NCBI RefSeq assembly: GCF_032854445.1
Contig: NC_088301.1
Span: 32,908,402-32,972,401, forward strand
Reading direction: 5' to 3'
DNA: 64,000 nucleotides
Source: Liolophura sinensis
Taxonomy: Eukaryota > Mollusca > Polyplacophora > Chitonida > Chitonidae
Both the position numbers and the translations under genes were made by a program. The notes beneath the pieces were generated by a model that saw nothing but the letters and a program-made list of their open reading frames with translations, searched no databases and was not told where the DNA came from. Shown piece after piece: positions 21,111-36,258 of the stretch. Within the stretch, counting starts at the first letter, position 1, and every line of letters begins with the position of its first letter.

Positions 21111-21759
21111 GTAAAGGGGTCCTTTTGGGCCGTATTCATCTAGCTGCTTGGTTCCACCACAGTATGACTTGATAACAACATGTTACGGATTGCGATGTCA
21201 GGCTTGTTTCCATGAGTCATTCTGGATTGCGTTACACTGTAACAATTCCTAGTAAACGTTCAGCGATTACTGTATATTTTTACACATAATTTGTACATGT
21301 TTACATTTTACAGTAAACATTTCATATTTATAGGATGAACTATTTTTTAGTAACAGTCTTTTACGTTTCCACTCTCCACCCAAAGAGCTGAACGTTTACA
21401 CTGGGCCATGTAAGACGGTTGTGTTTCTGAAAATTATCTATATTAAATCACTACTTGCCTACGGCAGGTTACAGACCCCCTGCATGAGGAGATTATTCCT
21501 TAAGTATCATAACCAGTAACTTATTCATGTATGTGTAATGATGAATGGTGTGGATAGAGTGGAGCGTATAAAGAGAAAGGGGGAGAGGTAGGGCATCTGA
21601 GCCTGTCCTTGTTTACATGTTGTCTTATTTTGCGTAACCAGGCGCTGGGAACACATAAAGTAGCTACACTGACAAGGTATGAAAACAATTGCAATTCAAG
21701 CGCAACTGAGAGCATCCAAATTGCATTTGAGCTAGATGGTAATGCCGGATATAGAAGTT
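21111..21759. other. Single-copy left flank of the array
   Basis: No gene or repeat recognised. The array begins abruptly at 21760. Confidence 0.4.
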
Positions 21760-24658
21760 AGAGAAAGAAGCTGTAAAAATCTTGACATAGGTTGACCGTC
21801 AAAATCTGGACCTTTACATGCCGGCAGCTGGGAGGGGTGCCTAGCAACGCCAAGGGGACGTCACTCGCAGCCTCGTCACCACCTGTCTCCTTGTGTCCTC
21901 TCGCCCAGAATTTCAAACTTTCACCATTAAAACTCATACCTGCGCAAAGCTTAGACAATTTCCATCATTTTCATACCAAGCATGCACTTGTACACTAAAA
22001 ACGGCAGGCTGGCAGCAAAAAAAGACTTTACACCCTAAAATACACAGAACTACAATCGTCCCTACTGAAAAACGCAAGTTGTAATGGGGGTCTGTGTCCT
22101 ATCACACCAGCCAACTTTTTTTAAAATCAATCATTTTTGCACCACATAATGCTTACTACCTCTAAACCTCACACATAAAGTTACAGCTTGATACATGCAA
22201 AAACTTTTCAGTAGGAGGAATTTAACTTGGGGTACCCCTATCTTGGAAATGTGTCTGTTTGTCCGTCCTCAAGCACCAAGTTCAAAGCTCTGTAGTGCAC
22301 ATACCGTTGAAAATATCTTAACCAGGTCAAATGTTTTGGAAAGCTGGTATGTATATCTGCAAGAAAAATGAAAAAATTCCAATGACAAAGTATTTTACAT
22401 TTTCCATTGACAAACATTTAGAAAATTATGGATTTTCAAGTAGATTTTCTTGTTTACAGCAGTGTTAAGAAAATACTTAAAAGCCAAAAGTGTCAAAATA
22501 TATATCAAAAGACAGGTAATTTATCTGACAATTCACTTACAAAATATAGGACATACCTTTTAGCAACTTTGTGCAAAATTTGACTTAAAGTGATACAGGT
22601 GGGTAGCAAAGCGGAGTTTCAAAATTCCAGAAAAGTACATTTTGATCACCATCAAAGTAAACATATGCATCCAAATTGATATAGAAATGCTCATAGGCAG
22701 AGTTTCCATGGATAGGGCTAAAGAAAAGACTAGTATCCCTTTTACATAGTGATTCACATGATAAAACCCTTTAAAAGATCACCCACTCCCCCTCCCCCCC
22801 AACACTACCCCCCTTTCCCGTCTCCCCCATGGCTGCCATTGGTTGGCTGGCTTACCTCAACTCACAGTGCAAAAGAATCCCACCACCTGTGTTGTTGCCT
22901 CAGACTAAATTAGTACTTTCCACATAACAAACACCAAAGTGTGACACTGGCATCTACAAGAGATAAGTAGAGGGGAGAAATATGAATTTGCCACTTACAA
23001 AAATAAAGCCACACAGTACATGCACATTGGTCATTCAGACAGTCAGCAAGGCAACCCTCCCAAGACATGTTGAAGGGACCCAAGAAGAGGGGAAAAGCTA
23101 TACTTTTTAACCTGTAACAACACAGAAATCCTCAAATAATCAGTGAGAAATTACATCCGTAATCAGGTTCCACACTGGGTGTTCCTGGGTGGGCATGAGG
23201 AATGGACATTTAAACTGTTCGTACATATATGAGAAACCTGTGACGTTTCCCCGATTGGGGGGGGGGGCCGGAGGGGTATGTGTCATGGTGTAGTACCGGA
23301 CCAATGACGGGGATTCTAGGTCAGCCAAGGGAGTGGAAGACTGCATCCGAATGGTCAGGCCTTTGAGGAAGCTGAACGGCTAGCAGACCCCACTCACCTA
23401 GGTAGATCCCAGTTCAATATATGCATAAACCAGGCAAAGTTCACTGACGCCATGTTTGGGAGACAAGATCTAAAGAGGGAAACCAAGACAAAAGCTCAAT
23501 AGGTATTAAACTAGGATGTGAAAGACATATGTAGCTGTCTAATTTCTAACTTGTGTGTGAGGACATTGGAAACATAAAAAAAATCCCAGTTGCCCAGGGA
23601 GGTGGATGCCACACTGGGCCAGATACTAAAACAAAAACTCCTTGAGATGTCGCAGGAACAGCGTACTATGTTCCGGTGGAAAAACAGACACCTGGTGGGG
23701 CAGAGACTCATTTTCACAAGGGCAATATTCCAACAGATCACACTCACATGTATGCTAGAAACTTGAAATTGATCATTTTTGTTCCAACGCCACACATACT
23801 GTGTGAGTGCACATGTAACTTGTCAGAGGAATGAATATACACATGCAATGAAAACTACATGCCTACAGTGGTTTATTTTTAAGTTTAAAGAGGAAAATTT
23901 ACCTTGTCCACTTCAAGTCTATGCCCAAAACAGCAGACAGTGTTCCAGCAGAGATGCCTGTTTTTCATGTTTTGTGACCTGCAGGATGATTTGAAGCACA
24001 TTTACCTAGTGTGTGGTGGCACACATGGGAGGAACCTGACTTGGTTTGTAAATTAAATGCACACTGGCCCTCTCTACTACTCTAGCCAAGTAAATTAATC
24101 TGCTGATGTGTTTTTATCCACCTGTGTGAGGCTGGGCCCTTATATGTGATGCAAGGCCTTATTGATCATCCTTAATCACACCACCCTATCTATCAGCCAC
24201 ATACTCCAATTTCACTCGCAGCACTCAAATTTTGCATTATTTATCAAATGTCAGCCCCAAAAGAGACATTTTAAAAACCAGGAACAATGAAACATTGTCT
24301 GTGTTTGTTCCAGTCTGTTTATACTCCTGTACTACCCTTGACCACAGAGCGCTTTAGCCGATTTTTAGACAAAATGGATATGTGGGGAAAATATAGAATT
24401 AAAAAGCTTTAAAACTGCTCAATCAAGTTCCATGTCAATGCAAACCACATCGCAGATGTACCCACCAAATATTATCAGGCTGTTGCCAAATCTGAGCACA
24501 CAGTGACATATTACATGTTTTGGCACAAGTGGACAGATCAGATCAGGCCACAGACCCCCATTAGTTTTCCATAAGCGACAATGTTAACGTTTAGCGCTGT
24601 AGCTCAGTCCCAAACATTCCGAGGCCAATAAGCTTTGGTGCATACCTGGCCCAGCCTG
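21760..24658. repeat. Array unit 1
   Basis: Left-edge unit, 2,899 bp. It carries GACCGTCAAA where most units have GACTGGAAAA, lacks the CACACA tract after the C run, has the CTCCTTGAG form (one T shorter than most units), and has a 5-bp GATCA duplication near 24537. Confidence 0.9.
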
Positions 24659-27557
24659 AGAGAAAGAAGCTGTAAAAATCTTGACATAGGTTGACTGGAA
24701 AAATCTGGACCTTTACATGCCGGCAGCTGGGAGGGGTGCCTAGCAACGCCAAGGGGACGTCACTCGCAGCCTCGTCACCACCTGTCTCCTTGTGTCCTCT
24801 CGCCCAGAATTTCAAACTTTCACCATTAAAACTCATACCTGCGCAAAGCTTAGACAATTTCCATCATTTTCATACCAAGCATGCACTTGTACACTAAAAA
24901 CGGCAGGCTGGCAGCAAAAAAAGACTTTACACCCTAAAATACACAGAACTACAATCGTCCCTACTGAAAAACGCAAGTTGTAATGGGGGGTCTGTGTCCT
25001 ATCACACCAGCCAACTTTTTTTAAAATCAATCATTTTTGCACCACATAATGCTTACTACCTCTAAACCTCACACATAAAGTTACAGCTTGATACATGCAA
25101 AAACTTTTCAGTAGGAGGAATTTAACTTGGGGTACCCCTATCTTGGAAATGTGTCTGTTTGTCCGTCCTCAAGCACCAAGTTCAAAGCTCTGTAGTGCAC
25201 ATACCGTTGAAAATATCTTAACCAGGTCAAATGTTTTGGAAAGCTGGTATGTATATCTGCAAGAAAAATGAAAAAATTCCAATGACAAAGTATTTTACAT
25301 TTTCCATTGACAAACATTTAGAAAATTATGGATTTTCAAGTAGATTTTCTTGTTTACAGCAGTGTTAAGAAAATACTTAAAAGCCAAAAGTGTCAAAATA
25401 TACATCAAAAGACAGGTAATTTATCTGACAATTCACTTACAAAATATAGGACATACCTTTTAGCAACTTTGTGCAAAATTTGACTTAAAGTGATACAGGT
25501 GGGTAGCAAAGCGGAGTTTCAAAATTCCAGAAAAGTACATTTTGATCACCATCAAAGTAAACATATGCATCCAAATTGATATAGAAATGCTCATAGGCAG
25601 AGTTTCCATGGATAGGGCTAAAGAAAAGACTAGTATCCCTTTTACATAGTGATTCACATGATAAAAACCCTTTAAAAGATCACCCACTCCCCCCCACACA
25701 CACACTACCCCCCTTTCCCGTCTCCCCCATGGCTGCCATTGGTTGGCTGGCTTACCTCAACTCACAGTGCAAAAGAATCCCACCACCTGTGTTGTTGCCT
25801 CAGACTAAATTAGTACTTTCCACATAACAAACACCAAAGTGTGACACTGGCATCTACAAGAGATAAGTAGAGGGGAGAAATATGAATTTGCCACTTACAA
25901 AAATAAAGCCACACAGTACATGCACATTGGTCATTCAGACAGTCAGCAAGGCAACCCTCCCAAGACATGTTGAAGGGACCCAAGAAGAGGGGAAAAGCTA
26001 TACTTTTTAACCTGTAACAACACAGAAATCCTCAAATAATCAGTGAGAAATTACATCCGTAATCAGGTTCCACACTGGGTGTTGCTGGGTGGGCATGAGG
26101 AATGGACATTTAAACTGTCCGTACATATATGAGAAACCTGTGACGTTTCCCCGATTGGGGGGGGGGGGGGCCGGAGGGGTATGTGTCATGGTGTAGTACC
26201 GGACCAATGACGGGGATTCTAGGTCGGCCAAGGGAGTGGAAGACTGCATCCGAATGGTCAGGCCTTTGAGGAAGCTGAACGGCTAGCAGACCCCACTCAC
26301 CTAGGTAGATCCCAGTTCAATATATGCATAAACCAGGCAAAGTTCACTGACGCCATGTTTGGGAGACAAGATCTAAAGAGGGAAACCAAGACAAAAGCTC
26401 AATAGGTATTAAACTAGGATGTGAAAGACATATGTAGCTGTCTAATTTCTAACTTGTGTGTGAGGACATTGGAAACATAAAAAAAATCCCAGTTGCCCAG
26501 GGAGGTGGATGCCACACTGGGCCACATACTAAAACAAAAACTCCTTTGAGATGTCGCAGGAACAGCGTACTATGTTCTGGTGGAAAAACAGACACCTGGT
26601 GGGGCAGAGACTCATTTTCACAAGGGCAATATTCCAACAGATCACACTCACATGTATGCTAGAAACTTGAAATTGATCATTTTTGTTCCAACGCCACACA
26701 TACTGTGTGAGTGCACATGTAACTTGTCAGAGGAATGAATATACACATGCAATGAAAACTACATGCCTACAGTGGTTTATTTTTAAGTTTAAAGAGGAAA
26801 ATTTACCTTGTCCACTTCAAGTCTATGCCCAAAACAGCAGACAGTGTTTCAGCAGAGATGCCTGTTTTTCATGTTTTGTGACCTGCAGGATGATTTGAAG
26901 CACATTTACCTAGTGTGTGGTGGCACACATGGGAGGAACCTGGCTTGGTTTGTAAATTAAATGCACACTGGCCCTCTCTACTACTCTAGCCAAGTAAATT
27001 AATCTGCTGATGTGTTTTTATCCAGCTGTGTGAGGCTGGGCCCTTATATGTGATGCAAGGCCTTATTGACCATCCTTAATCACACCACCCTATCTATCAG
27101 CCACATACTCCAATTTCACTCGCAGCACTCAAATTTTGCATTATTTATCAAATGTCAGCCCCAAAAGAGACATTTTAAAAACCAGGAACAATGAAACATT
27201 GTCTGTGTTTGTTCCAGTCTGTTTATACTCCTGTACTTCCCTTGACCACAGAGCGCTTTAGCCGATTTTTAGACAAAATGGATATGTGGGGAAAATATAG
27301 AATTAAAAAGCTTTAAAACTGCTCAATCAAGTTCCATGTCAATGCAAACCACATCGCAGATGTACCCACCAAATATTATCAGACTGTTGCCAAATCTGAG
27401 CACACAGTGACATATTACATGTTTTGGCACAAGTGGACAGATCAGGCCACAGACCCCCATTAGTTTTCCATAAGCGACAATGTTAACGTTTAGCGCTGTA
27501 GCTCAGTCCCAAACATTCCGAGGCCAATAAGCTTTGGTGCATACCTGGCCCAGCCTG
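24659..27557. repeat. Array unit 2
   Basis: Consensus-like unit, 2,899 bp. Its G tract at 26157-26170 is uninterrupted, whereas most later units have a T in the middle. Confidence 0.9.
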
Positions 27558-30456
27558 AGAGAAAGAAGCTGTAAAAATCTTGACATAGGTTGACCGTCAA
27601 AATCTGGACCTTTACATGCCGGCAGCTGGGAGGGGTGCTTAGCAACGTCAAGGGGACGTCACTCGCTGCCTCATCACCACCTGTCTCCTTGTGTCCTCTC
27701 GCCCAGAATTTCAAACTTTCACCATTAAAACTCATACCTGCCCAAAGCTTAGACAATTTCCATCATTTTCATACCAAGCATGCACTTGTACACCAAAAAC
27801 GGCAGGCTGGCAGCAAAAAAAGACTTTACACCCTAAAATACACAGAACTACAATCGTCCCTACTGAAAAACGCAAGTTGTAATGGGGGTCTGTGTCCTAT
27901 CACACCAGCCAACTTTTTTTAAAATCAATCATTTTTGCACCACATAATGCTTACTACCTCTAAACCTCACACATAAAGTTACAGCTTGATACATGCAAAA
28001 ACTTTTCAGTAGGAGGAATTTAACTTGGGGTACCCCTATCTTGGAAATGTGTCTGTTTGTCCGTCCTCAAGCACCAAGTTCAAAGCTCTGTAGTGCACAT
28101 ACCGTTGAAAATATCTTAACCAGGTCAAATGTTTTGGAAAGCTGGTATGTATATCTGCAAGAAAAATGAAAAAATTCCAATGACAAAGTATTTTACATTT
28201 TCCATTGACAAACATTTAGAAAATTATGGATTTTCAAGTAGATTTTCTTGTTTACAGCAGTGTTAAGAAAATACTTAAAAGCCAAAAGTGTCAAAATATA
28301 TATCAAAAGACATGTAATTTATCTGACAATTCACTTACAAAATATAGGACATACCTTTTAGCAACTTTGTGCAAAATTTGACTTAAAGTGATACAGGTGG
28401 GTAGCAAAGCGGAGTTTCAAAATTCCAGAAAAGTACATTTTGATCACCATCAAAGTAAACATATGCATCCAAATTGATATAGAAATGCTCATAGGCACAG
28501 TTTCCATGGATAGGGCTAAAGAAAAGACTAGTATCCCTTTTACATAGTGATTCACATGATAAAACCCTTTAAAAGATCACCCACTCCCCCCCACACACAC
28601 ACTACCCCACTTTCCCGTCTCCCCCCATGGCTGCCATTGGTTGGCTGGCTTACCTCAACTCACAGTGCAAAAGAATCCCACCACCTGTGTTGTTGCCTCA
28701 GACTAATTTAGTACTTTCCACATAACAAACACCAAAGTGTGACACTGGCATCTACAAGAGATAAGTAGAGGGGAGAAATATGAATTTGCCACTTACAAAA
28801 ATAAAGCCACACAGTACATGCACATTGGTCATTCAGACAGTCAGCAAGGCAACCCTCCCAAGACATGTTGAAGGGACCCAAGAAGAGGGGAAAAGCTATA
28901 CTTTTTAACCTGTAACAACACAGAAATCCTCAAATAATCAGTGAGAAATTACATCCGTAATCAGGTTCCACACTGGGTGTTGCTGGGTGGGCATGAGGAA
29001 TGGACATTCAAACTGTCCGTATATATATGAGAAACCTGTGACGTTTCCCCGGTTGGGGGGGTGGGGGGGCCGGAGGGGTATGTGTCATGGTGTAGTACCG
29101 GACCAATGACGGGGATTCTAGGTCGGCCAAGGGAGTGGAAGACTGCATCCGAATGGTCAGGCCTTTGAGGAAGCTGAACGGCTAGCAGACCCCACTCACC
29201 TAGGTAGATCCCAGTTCAATATATGCATAAACCAGGCAAAGTTCACTGACGCCATGTTTGGGAGACAAGATCTAAAGAGGGAAACCAAGACAAAAGCTCA
29301 ATAGGTATTAAACTAGGATGTGAAAGACATATGTAGCTGTCTAATTTCTAACTTGTGTGTGAGGACATTGGAAACATAAAAAAAATCCCAGTTGCCCAGG
29401 GAGGTGGATGCCACACTGGGCCACATACTAAAACAAAAACTCCTTTGAGATGTCGCAGGAACAGCGTACTATGTTCTGGTGGAAAAACAGACACCTGGTG
29501 GGGCAGAGACTCATTTTCACAAGGGCAATATTCCAACAGATCACACTCACATGTATGCTAGAAACTTGAAATTGATCATTTTTGTTCCAACGCCACACAT
29601 ACTGTGTGAGTGCACATGTAACTTGTCAGAGGAATGAATATACACATGCAATGAAAACTACATGCCTACAGTGGTTTATTTTTAAGTTTAAAGAGGAAAA
29701 TTTACCTTGTCCACTTCAAGTCTATGCCCAAAACAGCAGACAGTGTTTCAGCAGAGATGCCTGTTTTTCATGTTTTGTGACCTGCAGGATGATTTGAAGC
29801 ACATTTACCTAGTGTGTGGTGGCACACATGGGAGGAACCTGACTTGGTTTGTAAATTAAATGCACACTGGCCCTCTCTACTACTCTAGCCAAGTAAATTA
29901 ATCTGCTGATGTGTTTTTATCCAGCTGTGTGAGGCTGGGCCCTTATATGTGATGCAAGGCCTTATTGACCATCCTTAATCACACCACCCTATCTATCAGC
30001 CACATACTCCAATTTCACTCGCAGCACTCAAATTTTGCATTATTTATCAAATGTCAGCCCCAAAAGAGACATTTTAAAAACCAGGAACAATGAAACATTG
30101 TCTGTGTTTGTTCCAGTCTGTTTATACTCCTGTACTACCCTTGACCACAGAGCGTTTTAGCCGATTTTTAGACAAAATGGATATGTGGGGAAAATATAGA
30201 ATTAAAAAGCTTTAAAACTGCTCAATCAAGTTCCATGTCAATGCAAACCACATCGCAGATGTACCCACCAAATATTATCAGGCTGTTGCCAAATCTGAGC
30301 ACACAGTGACATATTACATGTTTTGGCACAAGTGGACAGATCAGGCCACAGACCCCCATTAGTTTTCCATAAGCGACAATGTTAACGTTTAGCGCTGTAG
30401 CTCAGTCCCAAACATTCCGAGGCCAATAAGCCTTGGTGCATACCTGGCCCAGCCTG
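27558..30456. repeat. Array unit 3
   Basis: Shares GACCGTCAAA with unit 1. It carries CACCAAAAACGG near 27791, which destroys the minus-strand acceptor AG seen in other units. This variant is also in units 4, 5 and 6. Confidence 0.9.
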
Positions 30457-33354
30457 AGAGAAAGAAGCTGTAAAAATCTTGACATAGGTTGACTGGAAAA
30501 ATCTGGACCTTTACATGCCGGCAGCTGGGAGGGGTGCCTAGCAACGCCAAGGGGACGTCACTCGCAGCCTCGTCACCACCTGTCTCCTTGTGTCCTCTCG
30601 CCCAGAATTTCAAACTTTCACCATTAAAACTCATACCTGCGCAAAGCTTAGACAATTTCCATCATTTTCATACCAAGCATGCACTTGTACACCAAAAACG
30701 GCAGGCTGGCAGCAAAAAAAGACTTTACACCCTAAAATACACAGAACTACAATCGTCCCTACTGAAAAACGCAAGTTGTAATGGGGGTCTGTGTCCTATC
30801 ACACCAGCCAACTTTTTTTAAAATCAATCATTTTTGCACCACATAATGCTTACTACCTCTAAACCTCACACATAAAGTTACAGCTTGATACATGCAAAAA
30901 CTTTTCAGTAGGAGGAATTTAACTTGGGGTACCCCTATCTTGGAAATGTGTCTGTTTGTCCGTCCTCAAGCACCAAGTTCAAAGCTCTGTAGTGCACATA
31001 CCGTTGAAAATATCTTAACCAGGTCAAATGTTTTGGAAAGCTGGTATGTATATCTGCAAGAAAAATGAAAAAATTCCAATGACAAAGTATTTTACATTTT
31101 CCATTGACAAACATTTAGAAAATTATGGATTTTCAAGTAGATTTTCTTGTTTACAGCAGTGTTAAGAAAATACTTAAAAGCCAAAAGTGTCAAAATATAT
31201 ATCAAAAGACAGGTAATTTATCTGACAATTCACTTAGCAAATATAGGACATACCTTTTAGCAACTTTGTGCAAAATTTGACTTAAAGTAATACAGGTGGG
31301 TAGCAAAGCGGAGTTTCAAAATTCCAGAAAAGTACATTTTGATCACCATCAAAGTAAACATATGCATCCAAATTGATATAGAAATGCTCATAGGCAGAGT
31401 TTCCATGGATAGGGCTAAAGAAAAGACTAGTATCCCTTTTACATAGTGATTCACATGATAAAACCCTTTAAAAGATCACCCACTCCCCCCCACACACACA
31501 CTACCCCCCTTTCCCGTCTCCCCCATGGCTGCCATTGGTTGGCTGGCTTACCTCAACTCACAGTGCAAAAGAATCCCACCACCTGTGTTGTTGCCTCAGA
31601 CTAAATTAGTACTTTCCACATAACAAACACCAAAGTGTGACACTGGCATCTACAAGAGATAAGTAGAGGGGAGAAATATGAATTTGCCACTTACAAAAAT
31701 AAAGCCACACAGTACATGCACATTGGTCATTCAGACAGTCAGCAAGGCAACCCTCCCAAGACATGTTGAAGGGACCCAAGAAGAGGGGAAAAGCTATACT
31801 TTTTAACCTGTAACAACACAGAAATCCTCAAATAATCAGTGAGAAATTACATCCGTAATCAGGTTCCACACTGGGTGTTGCTGGGTGGGCATGAGGAATG
31901 GACATTCAAACTGTCCGTACATATATGAGAAACCTGTGACGTTTCCCCGGTTGGGGGGGTGGGGGGGCCGGAGGGGTATGTGTCATGGTGTAGTACCGGA
32001 CCAATGACGGGGATTCTAGGTCGGCCAAGGGAGTGGAAGACTGCATCCGAATGGTCAGGCCTTTGAGGAAGCTGAACGGCTAGCAGACCCCACTCACCTA
32101 GGTAGATCCCAGTTCAATATATGCATAAACCAGGCAAAGTTCACTGACGCCATGTTTGGGAGACAAGATCTAAAGAGGGAAACCAAGACAAAAGCTCAAT
32201 AGGTATTAAACTAGGATGTGAAAGACATATGTAGCTGTCTAATTTCTAACTTGTGTGTGAGGACATTGGAAACATAAAAAAAATCCCAGTTGCCCAGGGA
32301 GGTGGATGCCACACTGGGCCACATACTAAAACAAAAACTCCTTTGAGATGTCGCAGGAACAGCGTACTATGTTCTGGTGGAAAAACAGACACCTGGTGGG
32401 GCACAGACTCATTTTCACAAGGGCAATATTCCAACAGATCACACTCACATGTATGCTAGAAACTTGAAATTGATCATTTTTGTTCCAACGCCACACATAC
32501 TGTGTGAGTGCACATGTAACTTGTCAGAGGAATGAATATACACATGCAATGAAAACTACATGCCTACAGTGGTTTATTTTTAAGTTTAAAGAGGAAAATT
32601 TACCTTGTCCACTTCAAGTCTATGCCCAAAACAGCAGACAGTGTTTCAGCAGAGATGCCTGTTTTTCATGTTTTGTGACCTGCAGGATGATTTGAAGCAC
32701 ATTTACCTAGTGTGTGGTGGCACACATGGGAGGAACCTGGCTTGGTTTGTAAATTAAATGCACATTGGCCCTCTCTACTACTCTAGCCAAGTAAATTAAT
32801 CTGCTGATGTGTTTTTATCCAGCTGTGTGAGGCTGGGCCCTTATATGTGATGCAAGGCCTTATTGACCATCCTTAATCACACCACCCTATCTATCAGCCA
32901 CATACTCCAATTTCACTCGCAGCACTCAAATTTTGCATTATTTATCAAATGTCAGCCCCAAAAGAGACATTTTAAAAACCAGGAACAATGAAACATTGTC
33001 TGTGTTTGTTCCAGTCTGTTTATACTCCTGTACTACCCTTGACCACAGAGCGTTTTAGCCGATTTTTAGACAAAATGGATATGTGGGGAAAATATAGAAT
33101 TAAAAAGCTTTAAAACTGCTCAATCAAGTTCCATGTCAATGCAAACCACATCGCAGATGTACCCACCAAATATTATCAGGCTGTTGCCAAATCTGAGCAC
33201 ACAGTGACATATTACATGTTTTGGCACAAGTGGACAGATCAGGCCACAGACCCCCATTAGTTTTCCATAAGCGACAATGTTAACGTTTAGCGCTGTAGCT
33301 CAGTCCCAAACATTCCGAGGCCAATAAGCTTTGGTGCATACCTGGCCCAGCCTG
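30457..33354. repeat. Array unit 4
   Basis: 2,898 bp. First unit with CACTTAGCAAATAT in place of CACTTACAAAATAT near 31233, which removes one of two GTAAGT-like donors on the minus strand. Confidence 0.9.
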
Positions 33355-36258
33355 AGAGAAAGAAGCTGTAAAAATCTTGACATAGGTTGACTGGAAAAAT
33401 CTGGACCTTTACATGCCGGCAGCTGGGAGGGGTGCCTAGCAACGCCAAGGGGACGTCACTCGCAGCCTCGTCACCACCTGTCTCCTTGTGTCCTCTCGCC
33501 CAGAATTTCAAACTTTCACCATTAAAACTCATACCTGCGCAAAGCTTAGACAATTTCCATCATTTTCATACCAAGCATGCACTTGTACACCAAAAACGGC
33601 AGGCTGGCAGCAAAAAAAGACTTTACACCCTAAAATACACAGAACTACAATCGTCCCTACTGAAAAACGCAAGTTGTAATGGGGGTCTGTGTCCTATCAC
33701 ACCAGCCAACTTTTTTTAAAATCAATCATTTTTGCACCACATAATGCTTACTACCTCTAAACCTCACACATAAAGTTACAGCTTGATACATGCAAAAACT
33801 TTTCAGTAGGAGGAATTTAACTTGGGGTACCCCTATCTTGGAAATGTGTCTGTTTGTCCGTCCTCAAGCACCAAGTTCAAAGCTCTGTAGTGCACATACC
33901 GTTGAAAATATCTTAACCAGGTCAAATGTTTTGGAAAGCTGGTATGTATATCTGCAAGAAAAATGAAAAAATTCCAATGACAAAGTATTTTACATTTTCC
34001 ATTGACAAACATTTAGAAAATTATGGATTTTCAAGTAGATTTTCTTGTTTACAGCAGTGTTAAGAAAATACTTAAAAGCCAAAAGTGTCAAAATATATAT
34101 CAAAAGACAGGTAATTTATCTGACAATTCACTTAGCAAATATAGGACATACCTTTTAGCAACTTTGTGCAAAATTTGACTTAAAGTAATACAGGTGGGTA
34201 GCAAAGCGGAGTTTCAAAATTCCAGAAAAGTACATTTTGATCACCATCAAAGTAAACTTATGCATCCAAATTGATATAGAAATGCTCATAGGCAGAGTTT
34301 CCATGGATAGGGCTAAAGAAAAGACTAGTATCCCTTTTACATAGTGATTCACATGATAAAACCCTTTAAAAGATCACCCACTCCCCCCCCCCCACACACA
34401 CACACTACCCCCCTTTCCCATCTCCCCCATGGCTGCCATTGGTTGGCTGGCTTACCTCAACTCACAGTGCAAAAGAATCCCACCACCTGTGTTGTTGCCT
34501 CAGACTAAATTAGTACTTTCCACATAACAAACACCAAAGTGTGACACTGGCATCTACAAGAGATAAGTAGAGGGGAGAAATATGAATTTGCCACTTACAA
34601 AAATAAAGCCACACAGTACATGCACATTGGTCATTCAGACAGTCAGCAAGGCAACCCTCCCAAGACATGTTGAAGGGACCCAAGAAGAGGGGAAAAGCTA
34701 TACTTTTTAACCTGTAACAACACAGAAATCCTCAAATAATCAGTGAGAAATTACATCCGTAATCAGGTTCCACACTGGGTGTTGCTGGGTGGGCATGAGG
34801 AATGGACATTCAAACTGTCCGTACATATATGAGAAACCTGTGACGTTTCCCCGGTTGGGGGGGTGGGGGGGCCGGAGGGGTATGTGTCATGGTGTAGTAC
34901 CGGACCAATGACGTAGGTCGGCCCAAGGGAGTGGAAAGACTGCATCCGAATGGTCAGGCCTTTGAGGAAGCTGAACGGCTAGCAGACCCCACTCACCTAG
35001 GTAGATCCCAGTTCAATATATGCATAAACCAGGCAAAGTTCACTGACGCCATGTTTGGGAGACAAGATCTAAAGAGGGAAACCAAGACAAAAGCTCAATA
35101 GGTATTAAACTAGGATGTGAAAGACATATGTAGCTGTCTAATTTCTAAACTTGTGTGTGAGGGACATTGGAAACATAAAAAAAATCCCAGCTGCCCAGGG
35201 AGGTGGATTGCCACACTGGGCCAGATACTAAAAACAAAAAACTCCTTGAGATGTCGCAGGAACAGCGTACTATGGTTCTGGTGGAAAAACAGACACCTGG
35301 TGGGGCAGAGACTCATTTTCACAAGGGCAATATTCCAACAGATCACACTCACATGTATGCTAGAAACTTGAAATTGATCATTTTTGTTCCAACGCCACAC
35401 ATACTGTGTGAGTGCACATGTAACTTGTCAGAGGAATGAATATACACATACAATGAAAACTACATGCCTACAGTGGTTTATTTTTAAGTTTAAAGAGGAA
35501 AATTTACCTTGTCCACTTCAAGTCTATGCCCAAAACAGCAGACAGTGTTTCAGCAGAGATGCCTGTTTTTAATGTTTTGTGACCTGCAGATGATTTGAAG
35601 CACATTTACCTAGTGTGTGGTGGCACACATGGGAGGAACCTGACTTGGTTTGTAAATTAAATGCACACTGGCCCTCTCTACTACTCTAGCCAAGTAAATT
35701 AATCTGCTGATGTGTTTTTATCCACCTGTGTGAGGCTGGGCCCTTATATGTGATGCAAGGCCTTATTGACCATCCTTAATCACACCACCCTATCTATCAG
35801 CCACATACTCCAATTTCACTCGCAGCACTCAAATTTTGCATTATTTATCAAATGTCAGCCCAAAAGAGACATTTTAAAAACCAGGAACAATGAAACATTG
35901 TCTGTGTTTGTTCCAGTCTGTTTATACTCCTGTACTACCCTTGACCACAGAGCGTTTTAGCCGATTTTTAGACAAAATGGATATGTGGGGAAAATTATAG
36001 AATTAAAAAGCTTTAAAGCTGCTCAATCAAGTTCCATGTCAATGCAAACCACATCGCAGATGTACCCACCAAATATTATCAGGCTGTTGCCAAATCTGAG
36101 CACACAGTGACATATTACATGTTTTGGCACAAGTGGACAGATCAGGCCACAGACCCCCATTAGTTTTCCATAAGCGACAATGTTAACGTTTAGCGCTGTA
36201 GCTCAGTCCCAAACATTCCGAGGGCCAATAAGCTTTGGTGCATACCTGGCCCAGCCTG
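33355..36258. repeat. Array unit 5
   Basis: 2,904 bp. It has an 8-bp deletion near 34912 (ATGACGTAGG) and an A-to-T change near 34258 that puts a stop in the minus-strand frame containing YINLDAYVYFDG. From about 34900 it begins to show scattered one-base indels. Confidence 0.9.

Noticed and set aside
34840-34880. G7TG7 tract as a G-quadruplex regulatory element
   Set aside because: It varies in length and interruption between units like an ordinary slippage tract. Quadruplex potential exists but nothing else supports a role.
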